From Elephas maximus indicus (taxonomy: Eukaryota; Chordata; Mammalia; Proboscidea; Elephantidae), in assembly GCF_024166365.1 (NCBI RefSeq), contig NC_064822.1:107318823-107382822 (forward strand): 64,000 bases of DNA, written 5' to 3'. Positions 1 through 19,577 of the stretch are shown piece by piece. The position numbers and the translations under genes were made by a program. The notes below the pieces were generated by a model that was given only the letters and a program-made list of their open reading frames with translations, was not told the origin of the DNA and made no database searches. The stretch's first letter is position 1. The number at the start of each line of letters is the position of its first letter.

Positions 1-154
1 CTTGGAGGGAAGGATATTCTGAGGATGGAACTAAGAGAACTAAAAGGTTTGTTTGAGAGGCCAGAAAGGAGGGGGCAGTGGGACAGATGTGGGTGTTGGG
101 CTCAGCCTGGGGGAGTTGGGCCCAGCATTGATGAGCTGCTGGTATGTCTCCCAG

Positions 155-7778
<7,624 letters not shown>

Positions 7779-9940
7779 CCCAGCACCTGACCCCCTCTGC
7801 CTGGAGGGAGAGGTGATGGTGGCCTGTGTTGGGTAAAGGCGGTGCAACGTTTGTGCTGGGGAAGGGGTGTCTCTCTATGGGGCAGCTGCGCCTGCTTGCC
7901 TGCTCGGCCCCCAGCCCATCCAGCCAAAAATACAGCTGGACTGAAACTCTATCCCCAGCCGTCTGGCCTGCTGAAAGCAGCAGGCTCCCTGACGCCTGGC
8001 TCCTCCCCAGCCCCCATGCCAGCAGGGCGTACCCCCTACAACCCCCAGGACGGGATGCAAAAAAGGCCCCAGAGCCAGGGTGGCCAAGCCAGGGAATCCC
8101 AGTCCTGGGCTCAGAGCCTGGGCCCGCACTTTACCCCCTGCCCTTGGTTAACCCCACTGCCCCACCAGAGCTGCCAGGGTGATATAGGGCCCTGTCCAGC
8201 CTTCAGCAGACACCCTGCCCTGCCAGTCCCCAGCCTCTGGCACAAACCCCAGACACACAGGGTGCATCAGTTTCTGTGACTTTTGTCTCTCAGCCCCATG
8301 ATGCCCTGGGCCTTCTGTTCTCCCTGCAAGACCCCAGCTAGCTGAATGCCAGCTGCCTGGGAGAGCTGGGGCCTATCTGTGGACCCCTCTTTCCCCAACC
8401 TAGCAGATTTATTAGGTCATTAAAACCCAAGTGATTCTGCTAAGGGTGCAGCAGGGTCATAGGCCAGTGGAGATGTGGCAAGTCAGATAGGTAAGGCGCA
8501 GGGCTTTCAAAATAACTGAGAGGACTTACAGACCAAGTGTGGCCAAGGAAAGGCTCAGTCGGGAGTCAGGAGACTAAGATTCTGGTCCTGGCTGCTTGCT
8601 CTACATGATGAGAGCTGGGCCTTCACTGTCGTGGAACCTTGTTTCATCTACATAATGATAGATGTGGTCCTGATGTCCTTTGAGGTTCCTTCAGCTCTAA
8701 TTTTTTTTTTTTTTTTAAATGTCAGCCTGTATCAGAGCTAAGTTCATCAATCTCATCTACCCCTTATGCCCAGCCCCTGACAATTTGCCTCAAGATAAGG
8801 ATTTGAAAATAACTTTATCTGAAGCCAGGAGTATCTGAAACACCTCCTAATCTAATTCCACAAGCTCCAATTCCTGCTTTAGCCCATGCCAGTGACCATA
8901 CTTGGGTCCAGACAACCTGCTGACCAACAAGCCTATTTCCCCCTCTCCTTTCTGTGGCTTAACTTTCACTGCCCCAGGCTGAGGGGCAGCTTCCTCCAGG
9001 GTCTCCCAAGCTGAGGTCCAGCCAAGACGCTTCTAGCAGCCAGGTTCCTGCTCCCCACTGGCCCCTGGCCCAGGTCCACACCCTTGGCCAGGCCCCAGAG
9101 AGTATGTGTCTCAGGAGAACTCGGTGACTCTAAACACTGACAAATTCAAAATTTGGCCATGCACCCATGAGGGTACCCTGAGCCCTAGGTGGGCGGATGG
9201 GCAGTAGGGAGGTGAGTTGGCTGAGCGAGGTCAGAGGGGGGCTCAGGCTAGGGACAAGGACAGCTGTCCTCAGGGCAGGGTGGAGAGGAACCCTCAGTTC
9301 TATTTCGGGCCAATGAAGAAAACACACCTTTCCTTCTCTCCTGCTGTAAATGACCCCTCACAACCTCCTTAGGCGTTTCCTTGTGTGTTTCTTCCACCGT
9401 CCTTGTTGCACTTTCCAAGGCCTGTCTTCCAGTATTATGCAAGGCCAGGAGGAAAACCAGGAAGTGAGAACCAGGAAGTGAAACTGGGTAAAAACAGAAA
9501 GTAAAATGGGCCAGCCCGGTTCCCAGAGCACCACAGCTGGCTTGCTTCCGGGCAGTTTCGTGTTCTCTGGTCGGTGGAACCCATCCAACGCAGCAATCCG
9601 TGCCCGCCACCCTGAGGTATTTTATCTCTACTGGATCTTGGGGGCAAACTCCTCTGAGACCCGACAGCTGGAAACCGAGACTCCCAAAAGACTGGAAAAT
9701 TCTTAAGAGAAGGTGTGAGGTAGAAGGTGGCGTGGCGCGAACAGGGGGAGGGTTGAGAGAAGGAGGAACAGCCAACGACCAGAGAGGAGGAAGTATTGGT
9801 GAGCACCGTCTGCATCTTTCTTCTGTCGCAGGGCGAGAGGGTGTTGTTGGAGGAGAGCACCGTTTGTTGAAGCACTTAGCATGTGCCTGGGGCATAATAA
9901 GGGCATAATACGTCCCCAATAAACGATGGCTGAATCCTGA
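7779..9940 (+). other. ACVRL1: ACVRL1 3' UTR (end inferred)
   Basis: No coding signal follows the stop. Human ACVRL1 has a 3' UTR of a little over 2 kb (general knowledge), which fits an end near the AATAAA at 9918. An ATTAAA at 8419-8424 could give a shorter form. Within it, 8550-8700 resembles a decayed MIR and 8700-8716 is a poly-T run. Confidence 0.55.
9918..9923 (+). terminator. Candidate ACVRL1 polyadenylation signal AATAAA
   Basis: AATAAA about 2.14 kb after the stop codon. It lies in sequence matching the 3' end of an old L2/MIR repeat (gcacttagcatgtgcctggg ... ccccaataaacg), so the signal may be repeat-derived. Not proven by a transcript. Confidence 0.45.
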
Positions 9941-10149
9941 GCTCCTGCCAGTCTTCTCAGGCCAATGTCTCTGCGGCGCCCCTCGCAGTGGTCCAGAGGG
10001 GCTCTGAGGGAATGGGAACGGAGAGGGTTCAGGGTTTCCTGCGTTCCGCATGTCACAGTTCCCGCACCGCGCTGCTTTTACCCCCGCAGGGGCCCAAATC
10101 CCAGTTCTGTTCCTGGGTTGGAAGCAGCCTGATCGCCGCGCCTGCCACA

Positions 10150-10166
10150 TCGCCCTCTGCTGGCCG
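10150..10166 (-). promoter_or_regulatory. CTCF-like motif downstream of ACVRL1
   Basis: The minus strand reads CGGCCAGCAGAGGGCGA, close to the core CTCF consensus (GGCCA-C/G-CAG-A/G-GGGCG). It lies in a CpG-rich 300-bp stretch (about 9960-10290) shortly after the probable ACVRL1 end. Binding and insulator role are inference. Confidence 0.55.
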
Positions 10167-10642
10167 AAGGGCTGCCCCGCGGCCGCCTAGTTCACCACGT
10201 CAGGGACCCGCTGGCTTTTCCCAACCTGCTGGGGATCTCCTCCTCGTGCCCCAGTTTGCCGGCGTGCGTGCGCTCGGGCCGAGCTTCTGTTTCGCAGGCA
10301 CTGTGCCCGGAAAACTACACCTGTGTTATTACCCAGAACCAACTCGGATCTGCCCACCTCAATTCCCTGCTCAAATGGGGTCAACACTTTGCTTGGAGTC
10401 AGTCCCCATCCAGAATGGGAAGGCGTTCACCCAAGAACCACATCCTTGGCATCCTGGGCTAAGAAAGCACCCTACCCCCCCTCCCATCCCTTGTCCTGCG
10501 ACATAGGCGGGGCGGGGGAGCGGAGGAAGGACTTGCCAGGGAGGAGGAAGATGGTAGATACTGAAAGAAGCAAGAAGGGACCTTGTCCATCTGACTTCCT
10601 CGGTCTAGAAAAACTATTCCTTTGTATTAGAGACCCTCTTAG

Positions 10643-10722
10643 GGAGCCCTGAAGGCCCTTAGGTGGTGCAAACAATTTGCTCTGGACTACTAAAGGCTGG
10701 TGGTTTGAACCCACCCACTGCC
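10643..10722 (+). mobile_element. AfroSINE, second type, 3'-truncated
   Basis: The head matches the second AfroSINE form (ggtggtgcaaacaatttgc, then ggtggtttgaacccaccca). Truncated where the next SINE begins. Confidence 0.7.
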
Positions 10723-10726
10723 ATAA

Positions 10727-10941
10727 GAAGCCCTGGTGGCACAGTGGTTAAAGCGCTTGGATGCACCGAAAGGTTGGCGGTTCAAACCCATGAACCCACC
10801 AGTGCTCCGCGGGAGAAAGATGTGGCAGTGGCTTCCATAAAGATTATAGCCTTGGAAACCCTATGGGGCAGTTTTCTACACTTCAACACATGGGGTCACC
10901 ATGAATTGGAATCCACTCAGTGGCAACCAGTTTGGTTTTAC
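10727..10941 (+). mobile_element. AfroSINE, long form
   Basis: Head (AAGCCCTGGTGGCACAGTGG), the middle block found only in long copies (gctccgcgggagaaagatgt), body (gccttggaaaccctatgggg) and tail (accatgaattggaatcc). Confidence 0.92.
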
Positions 10942-13067
10942 AGAGCAGCAGGGAGGGAACCTCAATTCTTTTCACCAAGGAGGACCTCACCTACTCCCCA
11001 GAGCTCTCAAATCAACCTCATTCCTGGAGATTCCTACAGTCTTCCCTTGCCTGGGCTCATGGAGTCCCCGCAACAGACAGTGCCTTCCCAGGCCAGCTTT
11101 GGGGAAATAAGAGCGTTCCTAACATCACCCAAAGGCAGCCTTCCCCCTCCGCCTGCACCTGCCAGACCCCAGTCTTTACATCCCCACCCTGGTGTCTACA
11201 TTGTGGTTAGGAGTAGGGAGAAGAACAGTGGGAAAATTGCAGAAAAACAACTACATGAACCTTGGCTGGGCTCTGGGGAAGGAAAATTGGCTCACTGCTG
11301 TCCAAGGCTAGAAGAGTCCTTGGGAGGCCACCATGTCCAACCCCCTGTGTCCATGCAGTGCCTCGTCTGTGCTTTTGAAATGAGAAAACCCAAAGCCCTT
11401 TTTGCTTCTTTGTGGATTTGCCCTGATTCCCTGGGGGACCCCAGGCTTCAGTTTCCTTACCTGTACAAAGAGGGACAAGATCATCATCTGGGTGCCAAGG
11501 GCCCTCTCAGAAAGGTGATGGGTGTCTATAACATGCTGAAGTGGGGTGAAGGTGGTCCCTGGAGCATGAGCCCTGATCCTGGGACCACCCCTTCCTCCAC
11601 CAAGGCCTCATAGTACCCAGGTCCTCAAGGACAATTCTCTCTACCCTTCCAGGCACCATTATCCCTTAGTCCTACCCCAATCAGCCTTCAAAGAGAGCGC
11701 TCTACTTTACTTGCATCAAGATTTACAGACCAAGAGATTGCAAAGCCCTCATTCCTAAAAGATCTGGCCCTGGGGGTGGAGTGGGAGATGCACGTCCTGT
11801 GTCCAGTCTTCGGAGCTGGGACTGATGCTAACTCTGCAATCGTCACGCTGGGTGGGTGACTCTTGGAACTAGCTTCTTCTACCAGGGCCACATCCAGTTT
11901 GCTAGAAATAGAGACAGAGGGCTTCTTGACTTTGCATATGATTTGCATAATGTCATAGACACACAGTCTATTTTCAGGCAGTTTTCAGGTTAAAGTGTTG
12001 TCACTGCTGCCCTACAGGGTGTCGTATCTGGATGAGTTTCTTCTGTTCTTTCTCACCCACCCACTCTTACTGACCTAGATCCCGAACTGCAGAAGCAAAC
12101 AGTGAGGTGGGGGAGTGGGGTTGTCCAGGGAGATACTGGGGCAGAGCAAGAGGCACATGGGAATTTCCTATTACCACCACTGTCACCGACAGCAGTCTGG
12201 TTGCTCAAGGGCAGCTGATGGGCAGATGCCAGCTAGCCCATCTTCTCATACCAGGAGAACAGCCAGTTCTTGTACTCTCTATTCAATCTTCCGCAAGTTT
12301 GAAGAAAGATGTCTAGATAAACCTGTTCCTCTCAGTCACTCGTAAAGCCTTGCTTGCCCCAGATATCCCTGTGGGCATTTATTTTCGGCACTCAGACTCT
12401 ATCTTAGCTTCCTGTGATATGTAGCCCTCAGTCCGTCCCTCTCCTGGGAGCTCCACTTGGCAGACCAGGACTCTGCTCTGAGGGTCAATGTTTTAGGGCA
12501 TCTGGCACATAGTAGGAGGTCTATCGGTGCTAGAGTTACCCTCCCTTTCATCTAGAAGTCTGTGCCATGCACCTAATTGTCCCAAAAGCAGTATTGGGCC
12601 TGAGTGGCTGGCACAGGCACCATCCTCTGAGGGACCAGAGGTAAACACACTATAAGGGCTAGTTAGGATGACTCTGTCATTCAGTTGTCTGTGACCTTGA
12701 CCTTGCACTTGACCCTACTTGGTCTCAATTTCCTCACCTAGAAAGGAGGGGGTTTGGAGGCATTTAGGGGAAGGATGTTTCTCCTCATTTTATAGCTGTT
12801 TGGTGACCTGTCCTTGGTCACAGAGGACCACAGCTGGAGCCCCACCCAGTGCTCCCTCCTACAGACCCTCTGGCCTCAACGGCTGTCTGGTGTGCTGTCT
12901 TCCTGTGCAGACCCAAGAATTTACCCAGATGCCAAGACAAAGTGCCTGGGAGCCTTACTGGGTCCTGGGAATCAGAAGGCCACTCCATCTGGCCAGCAGC
13001 AATGCATTACCCAGAATCTTCAGTCCCCAGTGTCCAGTCCCCCTGGACCTGCTTCACCACACTAGCA
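10942..13067. other. Intergenic, no gene or clear repeat recognised
   Basis: Largely unique-looking sequence. An open frame of 316 codons runs through the preceding SINE into 11613 but shows no protein-like motif; 11440-11520 looks like a decayed MIR. Nothing else is supportable. Confidence 0.4.
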
Positions 13068-13860
13068 GAGGCATACCTAAGTTATGGCAGGTATGGCGTG
13101 TGCCCTGGGTACCATTCAAAGGAAGGTGCCACAGAGCAGTTTCTATTAACCTTCACAGTTTCCGTCGTCAGCTGGGAGAGCATTCAGCAAGTTAAAACCA
13201 ATACTTCCATATTTGCGAGCCTCCACAGGTCAAGGTAGACCGCATGATCTTGCTCTGCTGAGTGTAGAATGAGAAGAAACAGAAAAAAAAAAAAAAAGAC
13301 TTTGAGCACATCATAGACCAATTTTCATCAGTGAAAGCAAGAAGGTGCAGTTGTAATTTTCGTGTAGTGCCCTAATGTGTTAAGTAAAAGATTAAGGAGC
13401 TGGACTTGTATTTTTGAGCTAATACTAGGGTAACGTTATCTAAAAGATGGGTGTCAGGCGTTTGGACAGGAGCACAGAGGCATAGCGAAGGGTTGGGGGT
13501 AAAGGTAGGCACTTGCCCCAGGGTACAAGTTCAAGGGGGTGCCCGATGAGGCATGGAATGACATTCCTAGGTGCCACAAATCTGAAAGGCCCTTGACTGA
13601 GGCAGCTGGACGAGAGGGGGGAAAGCGTTTCTGCTGACTCATAGCCAGTATCAACGTCTATTCATCTTGAAATTGGGGGGAGGGGGCACAATTTAGAGAT
13701 TGCCCTGGGTGCTCACACTGGGGGTGGGTGCAACTTAGAGCTTGCCCCTGGGTGCTTGTCTCTGCTGAGGCACAATTTCAGTGCTTGCTGTAGGCGCTAT
13801 TTTCCGTGGATAGGCCTCTGCCCCCTAGGCAGGCGTTTCCTGTTGATAAGAAGCTCAGTC
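13068..13860 (+). repeat. Unassigned dispersed repeat, two related copies
   Basis: Copy A (13068-13300) and copy B (13474-13830) share the pattern 'agaggcata-c/g', 'gcgtgtgccctgggtac' / 'gcacttgccccagggtac' and 'ttcaaa/ttcaag'. Copy B continues into degenerate units of about 45 bp (gcacaatttagagattgccc, gcaacttagagcttgcccc, gcacaatttcagtgcttgc). Possibly an old DNA transposon; the family is not recognised. Confidence 0.45.
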
Positions 13861-14819
13861 AAAAACACTGATAAAGAGATGAAAAAAGGAAATTGACAGG
13901 CTTGGGTATAATGGGCATTTTGTCTGCCTTTTTTACCTCTTTTCCTTCTCCCAGCGCCCGCCCCCTCACTGCCTCCCAGAAGTGAGGAGAAAACATCTCC
14001 ACTCTGGGTCTTATTTTATAATTTCCAGGAATTTAGCATTAAGACTTACACTGGGCCAGGGTGGGGTAGAAGCTCGGAGGCAGGAAGCACTGGGTGCTAT
14101 GAGGTCCCCAAGCCCAGGGAAAAGGGCAGTGGCAGCAGGAAGGAAAGACGGTCAGCCACAGGTCGCATCTTCGACCTTTCCCCTTCTCTTCTCCTCCCTC
14201 TGCCCAGAAGGCCTGGATCCAAGCCAGGCTTAGGTGGCTGGATAGTCTATAGTCAGTGGGTTTTTCATAATTTTGGTCTCAGGCTCATCACTGGAAAACC
14301 TCATTAATTTTGATTCTACTAATTTGGAATCTATGATCCTTGAGGACAAGAAAACTAAATAAAATAAGTTTTCAAGGCATGCCCTTCTGCCCTTGCTGGG
14401 TGTGGGTCTGTAAACTCAGCTCAACAAAGGCAGTTTTTCCTCAAGTGCTCAACCTGCAGTTAAGATAACCTGCCACCAGGTGGGTGATGAGGCTTTGCCT
14501 ACCGCTGTGCTTCAAGTAGACCTCACTCACTGAGGGAAGATTTTTTGAAAATGTTATATTTGATAATTTTCTTTCCTGTCTCCTGAGAGATGTACTTCCT
14601 AAAAAAGTAGTTAGGCAAACATAAAGGAGTGAACTAGATGGTTCTAAATGACCAGTGTTTAGACTGAGACTTTCTCCTGAATTCTTAACCATTTCCAGTC
14701 TGGGTTACCACCTCAAAAGGGCCTTATCCCAGTTTCAGGCCCTCACTTTTGACATCCCATACAGAGAGCAGGGTAGTGAAAAGCAAGGGGCTTTATCCTA
14801 ATCAAAATTCCAGCTTGAT

Positions 14820-15965
14820 TTTTTTTTAGTAATTTAACAAATTTATTCTAGATTTCATATGGAAGAATATAAATCATGAACAACTAAGCCAGTTTTTCCT
14901 TACAATTTTACGTTACTTTTTGAATACACTGTACATTCACGTGGTTCAAAAACAAAACTGTCAAAAGGTAGCAGTGATATGTGTCGCTTCATCCTTTTCT
15001 CCTATCTACCCAAGCCCCTGCCCCTGAAGAAACCACTGGTCTTAGTTTCCTATGCTTCTTTCCCTTCAGGGTTTCTTTATATGTAAACAAAGTGAATTTG
15101 AATATGGATCCTTGTCCCCCCTCCTATGCAAAACTAACATATTATAGCCATTACTCTGCATTTTATTTTGTCACTTAATAATATGTTTTGGAGATCTTCC
15201 CAGACCAGTACATCAAGAGCCTTCACGTTCTTTTTTACGACAGCCTGTTATTCCACTGTATGGATGTACCATAATTAATTTATTCAGTTTTCTATTTTTG
15301 AAAGTTTTGGTTATTTCCAATTTTTGGTGATTACGAACAATGCTACAATGAATAAACTTGTATATATGTCATTTCCCCTTATTTAAGTATCTCTGTGGAA
15401 CACATTCAAAAATGTGGAATTCCTGGGTGAAAGGATGTATGAATTTAGCCAAGTCAATTTTGAAATGAGAGGAGGGGAGACTGGCCCTACTGGATAGTGA
15501 GACGTAAGACAAACCACAGTAATAGAAACAGAATGATACAGACAAACAGGCAAGTAGACAAGTGCAATGGAATAGAGTTCAGAAACAGATCGTGTACACC
15601 TGGGAACTGATACGTGATAAAGGTGGCAAGAAAAACTAGCTAAAGGGTGTGTGGTTTTTTCAGAAGGGAGGGATGATGAAAATGCTCTAAAATTGACCAT
15701 GATCATTGTTGCACAACTCTGTAAATATACTAAAAGCCATTGAATTATACACATTAAATGGGTGAACTATATGATATGTGAATTATATCTCTATTTTTTG
15801 TTTCTTTTGTTGATTGTGCTTTTGGTGTTGTATCTAAGAATCCATTGCCAAATACAAGGTCCTAAAGATATACCCATATGTTTTCTTGTAAGAGTTTTAC
15901 GGTTTTGGCTCTTATATTTACATCATTGATCCATTTTGAGTTAATTTTTGTGTATAGTGTGAATT
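14820..15965. mobile_element. L1 fragments, mosaic orientation
   Basis: 14930-15450 matches reverse-strand L1 3' sequence (ttccactgtatggatgtacc). 15460-15790 matches forward ORF2 C-terminus and 3' UTR (cctgggaactgatacgtga; gggtgaactatatgatatgt). 15790-15960 is again reverse L1 (aagaatccattgccaaata). Old and broken. Confidence 0.65.
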
Positions 15966-16364
15966 ACATCTCAATAAAGCTGCTAAGATACTTAGTGAAG
16001 AAAGGCTAGATTGTTTGGGTAGCATTGGGAAGACGAATCACTGTTTGGAGGAAAGTGCAGTTGGGTCCCTACCTTACAAGACACACAGAGATGGGCTCCA
16101 GATGAAATTAAGGACCTAAACGGGAAAGGCAAAACTACAAGGCTAATAAAAGAAAATGTAAGAGAACATCCTTGTGACTTAGGGGTGGGGAAAAACATAA
16201 ACAAGACCCTTAAAGCACAAACTGTAAAACAAGAAGATATGTGGATATGACTACATCCGTTCATTCTTCAGCTATATGCCTTGCAGAGCCCAGTGATGGT
16301 AATGTGCTACCACTTAATTAACCTGAGGTCCATATGGAGGAAAGGAAAAAAGAACCAGTGACCT

Positions 16365-16560
16365 CAGAGTTTGAGTCCTGGCTCAGCCGCTCACAACAAG
16401 CTTGTGATCCTGGGCCTGAAACAGGACTTCCAGGGGCTCGGTCTCTTCATCTTTAAATGGATAATACTGCTTCATAAGTTGTTGTGAGGAAAAGTGATCA
16501 TGTTGGGTAATGGGCCTGGCCAGAACTGGTGTTCAATAAATAATAATAACACCAATGCAT
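16365..16560 (+). repeat. MIR
   Basis: 'gagtcctggctcagccgctca', 'cttcatctttaaatgg', 'ttgttgtgaggaaaagtg', 'tgttcaataaataa'. Confidence 0.75.
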
Positions 16561-16725
16561 CCTTGCCAGTCATTTTCAGGGCTTCAGTTCTGCAGAGCTA
16601 CAAGCCGGCTTGGTGTCAAACCCCTTGCTTTGCTTCTGTCTCAAGTGAGAGAGGAGAAAAAGGAAGAACCTCTCCTCAGCCCCTGGCTTTCTAATCTCTC
16701 TGGCATCCTCATCTGGGCAGTAGCT

Positions 16726-17160
16726 AAAAAGGGGAGATTTTCAGGGCAAGGTGAAAGTCTGTGAGATATAAATATGGCACAAACCATTAAATACTTGACT
16801 ACTAGCCAAAAGGTTGATGGTTCAAACCTACCCAGAGGCACCTCAGAAGAAAGGCCTGGGGATCTACTTCTGAAAGATTACAGCCGTTGAAAACCCTACG
16901 CAACACGGTTCTACTCTGAAACACCTGGGGTTGGCATGAGTTGGAACCAAGATATATATATATATACATATATATACACATATATATAATTTTTTTGTTG
17001 TTAATTTCAATTAGAAAAAGGCTTCTCATCTTGTAGCAGCTAATAAAAAGGAGAGATTTGCAGGGCAAGGTGAAAGCCTGTGAGATATATATCTATATAG
17101 GTAGATATATATATATATGTATATATATATTTTAATTAGAAAAAGGCTTCTCATCCAGTA
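16726..17160 (+). repeat. Local tandem duplication with a SINE in one copy
   Basis: The segment 16726-16770 (aaaaaggggagatttt...gagatata) recurs at 17044-17088, and 17009-17029 (aattagaaaaaggcttctcat) recurs at 17134-17154. The offsets differ (318 versus 125) because the first copy carries an AfroSINE plus TA repeat. (TA)n runs lie at 16950-16990 and 17084-17130. Confidence 0.8.
16770..16950 (+). mobile_element. AfroSINE, second type
   Basis: Characteristic body of the second form: 'cccagaggcacctcagaagaa', 'aaggcctggggatctacttc', 'acggttctactctgaaacac', 'ggcatgagttggaa'. The 5' head is decayed. Confidence 0.85.
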
Positions 17161-18015
17161 TCACTGGCTGCTCGCTTTCGATCAATACTTTAGTTAGGTC
17201 TTTTATGAAATGAAATTTATATTCACGCCCGCTGTTTCCTTAGTAACAATCTCAGGCAATCGGTTCTGCTCCCTGGAAGTGGCCTTTGGAAAGCGCCTGT
17301 GCAGCACAGTTGCACAATCTTACCTTTGCCAGAAACTGTTTTCTGATGTAACCGGTATCTTTTACCAAAAAAAAAAATTTTTTTTTAAATTGCGTTTAAG
17401 CAGACTTACAAGGTCTTAAAATAGATATAAAATGGTTTCACCCTACAACGGGAATTCTTAAAAGACTACAGTACTGTTTTTAAGCATAGTCAAGTACTTG
17501 AGAAACGCTAATTTATATTCCAAACAATTTCTATGCTAATTACAAGTGATTCCTTCCTAGCCACTAGATTAGGTAATATTCTGTGTTACTGTATGTACCT
17601 GAAATGAATCAATTACTTTCTTTTTCTTCTTCCTTTAACCAATATCTCTCATTCAAACTGGCCTTTCAACAGTTCTCCCAGATTTGCACTTTTACTGTAT
17701 TTTCGGTGCGGATTTGAGAATCTGACCCATAGTATTGAGGTAAAAACACAAAAAACAGACTTAGCGTGGCTATCTAAACTAGAGGGCTGTGACGCTCAGG
17801 TTCTCGAATGCTCTTTCAAACATTCTGCTCTTCTCCAACAACCAAAATCCCCCTCCCTCATTCTAAGAGACTGATGTTGCCTCTTAGTTCATAGAGATAT
17901 AGAAGCCCTGAGATGCCCTCAGCTTCTGACACCGAACCTATGCATTCACCTCCCACCTCCTACCTTTCAGGTTCCCTGGTCAGGTTCCTCATCCTCAATG
18001 ACCCTTTGCTCTCTT
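17161..18015. other. Intergenic, nothing recognised
   Basis: AT-rich sequence with A/T runs near 17370-17390. No gene or clear repeat. Confidence 0.4.
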
Positions 18016-19069
18016 GAATAAATCTTCAGCTTTCCCTTTTCTAGTGGCTCCTTCTCTCCAGAATGTAAACTTACCACATACAAAAACCCCTCAACCCCAC
18101 ACCTTCTCCAACCACCCTGCTCCCTCTCCCCTCCCCTTCGTGGTCATATTTATTGGAAGAATCGTCTACACTATGTCTCTGCTTCCTCACCTCCCACTCT
18201 CTACTCAGCCCACTGCCTTCTGGCTCTGCCATGGAAACTGATCTCTTGGAGCTACCACTGGCCTTTTGATTGCTAAATCTAGTGGCCCTTTCTCAGTCCT
18301 TCTTTATTTAACTAGACTTCTCAGCAACATTTAAGTGCCGACCACCCCCTCCTCTGGGCTTTCCTACCCCACACTGCTGGTCTCCCTCCTATTTCTTTGG
18401 GGACTCCTTGTCACACTTCTCGGCAGGCTTCTCTTCTTTGCCTCTCCCTTAAATGCTGACGTTCCTAGCATCTGTCCAGGGACTCTTCTTCTCCCTCTAT
18501 ATACACTTTCTGGGTCAACTTATCATACTGTGGCTTTAACAATCACTGAAGACTTTCAAATCTGTGTCTCCAGCCCACACCTCCCTCCTGAGCTCCAGAC
18601 CTCAAAACCCAGCTGCCTTCTGGAAGTCTCCTTAGATGTCTCCCAGGTATCTCAAACTTCTCATGTTCGAAACAGAATTCCTCATCTGTCATCCCAAACC
18701 TGTCCTGTCCCTGATGTTCAGAGTATGTTACTACCATCCAACCAAGCACACAAGACTCATTCACGATTCCTTCTTCCTCACCACTCCATAATCAATCAGT
18801 CAACACAAAGTCCTGTCCACCCCACCTCCCAATTATCTCTCAAATCCAGCCACCTCAATTCATTCCCACCCTGGTCCCAGGTACCTATATTTCTCACCTA
18901 AGTTAGTTGGATCCCCTCCTGAACGCCTGCATCCACCCTAGCCCCTCCAGTCTATTCTTCACACTGCAACTGAAGAAGTCCCTCAAAAATACATTGTTAT
19001 TCTATCATGCTGTCCATTAAGTGTCACTGCCCTCAGGTTAAAGTCTAAATGCCCTATTTATAGGCCCTC
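18016..19069 (+). mobile_element. L2 LINE, ORF2 end and 3' UTR
   Basis: Pyrimidine-rich L2-type sequence. A 188-codon open frame at 18335-18901 contains L2 ORF2-like phrases (GLLVTLLGRLLFFASPLN ... PLYTLSG ... FQICVSSPHLPPELQ). It continues past the SINE at 19082 to about 19415 (gacctttgtacatgctgtcc). Confidence 0.7.
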
Positions 19070-19081
19070 GTTGCTGGATAT

Positions 19082-19229
19082 AGGAGCCCTAGGGAGTGCT
19101 GTAGTGCTTAAGAGCTCTGCTGCTAACCAAAATGTTGGCAGTTCAAATCCACCAGCAGCTGCTTGGAAATCCTATGGGGCAGTTCTACTCTGTCCTATAG
19201 GGTCACTATGAGCTAGTTTTTTTGGTTTT
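19082..19229 (+). mobile_element. AfroSINE with 12-bp TSD, in L2
   Basis: Starts GGAGCCCTAGGGAG and ends ATGAGCTAGTTTTTTTGG. The flanking duplication GTTGCTGGATAT is at 19070-19081 and 19230-19241. Confidence 0.93.
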
Positions 19230-19429
19230 GTTGCTGGATATGATCCCAGTCCACATCTCTGGCCACGTCTTTCTCCATCCCCCTCCTCCCTCTTTGTGTT
19301 CCAGCTGCACTGACCTTCTTCCTTTCTGTTCCTTAGATCCACAGTTCTTTTTGCCTCCAGACCTTTGTACATGCTGTCCTCTCTGTCTGGGACATTCTTA
19401 GCCTTGCAAACGTGCATTTATCAGTATGC

Positions 19430-19577
19430 GTGTGGTGGTGTGATGAAGAGTGGACTTTGGAGAGAAGCGGACCTGGATGTGAATTCCAGCTCTGTTATTT
19501 TCAAGCTGTATGCGTGTTACCTAACCTCTCTGAGTCTCAGTGTCCTTATCTGTAGAAAGAAGAATAATAATACCTAG
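19430..19577 (+). repeat. MIR, cut by the next SINE
   Basis: 'gaagagtggactttgg', 'ctgtatgcgtgttacctaacc', 'gtccttatctgtagaaag'. Confidence 0.75.

Noticed and set aside
9248-10150. Open frame of 300 codons on the - strand over the ACVRL1 3' UTR end
   Set aside because: Low-complexity, Pro/Ser/Arg-rich translation without motifs, overlapping the CpG-rich patch; no gene evidence.
10663-11613. Open frame of 316 codons on the + strand downstream of ACVRL1
   Set aside because: It starts inside AfroSINE sequence, includes MIR-like sequence, has no recognisable domain and no promoter or splice context. GC-rich DNA gives such frames by chance.
18335-18901. 188-codon open frame that could pass for a gene
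   Set aside because: Its translation matches L2 LINE ORF2 C-terminal phrases and it sits in L2 3' sequence.
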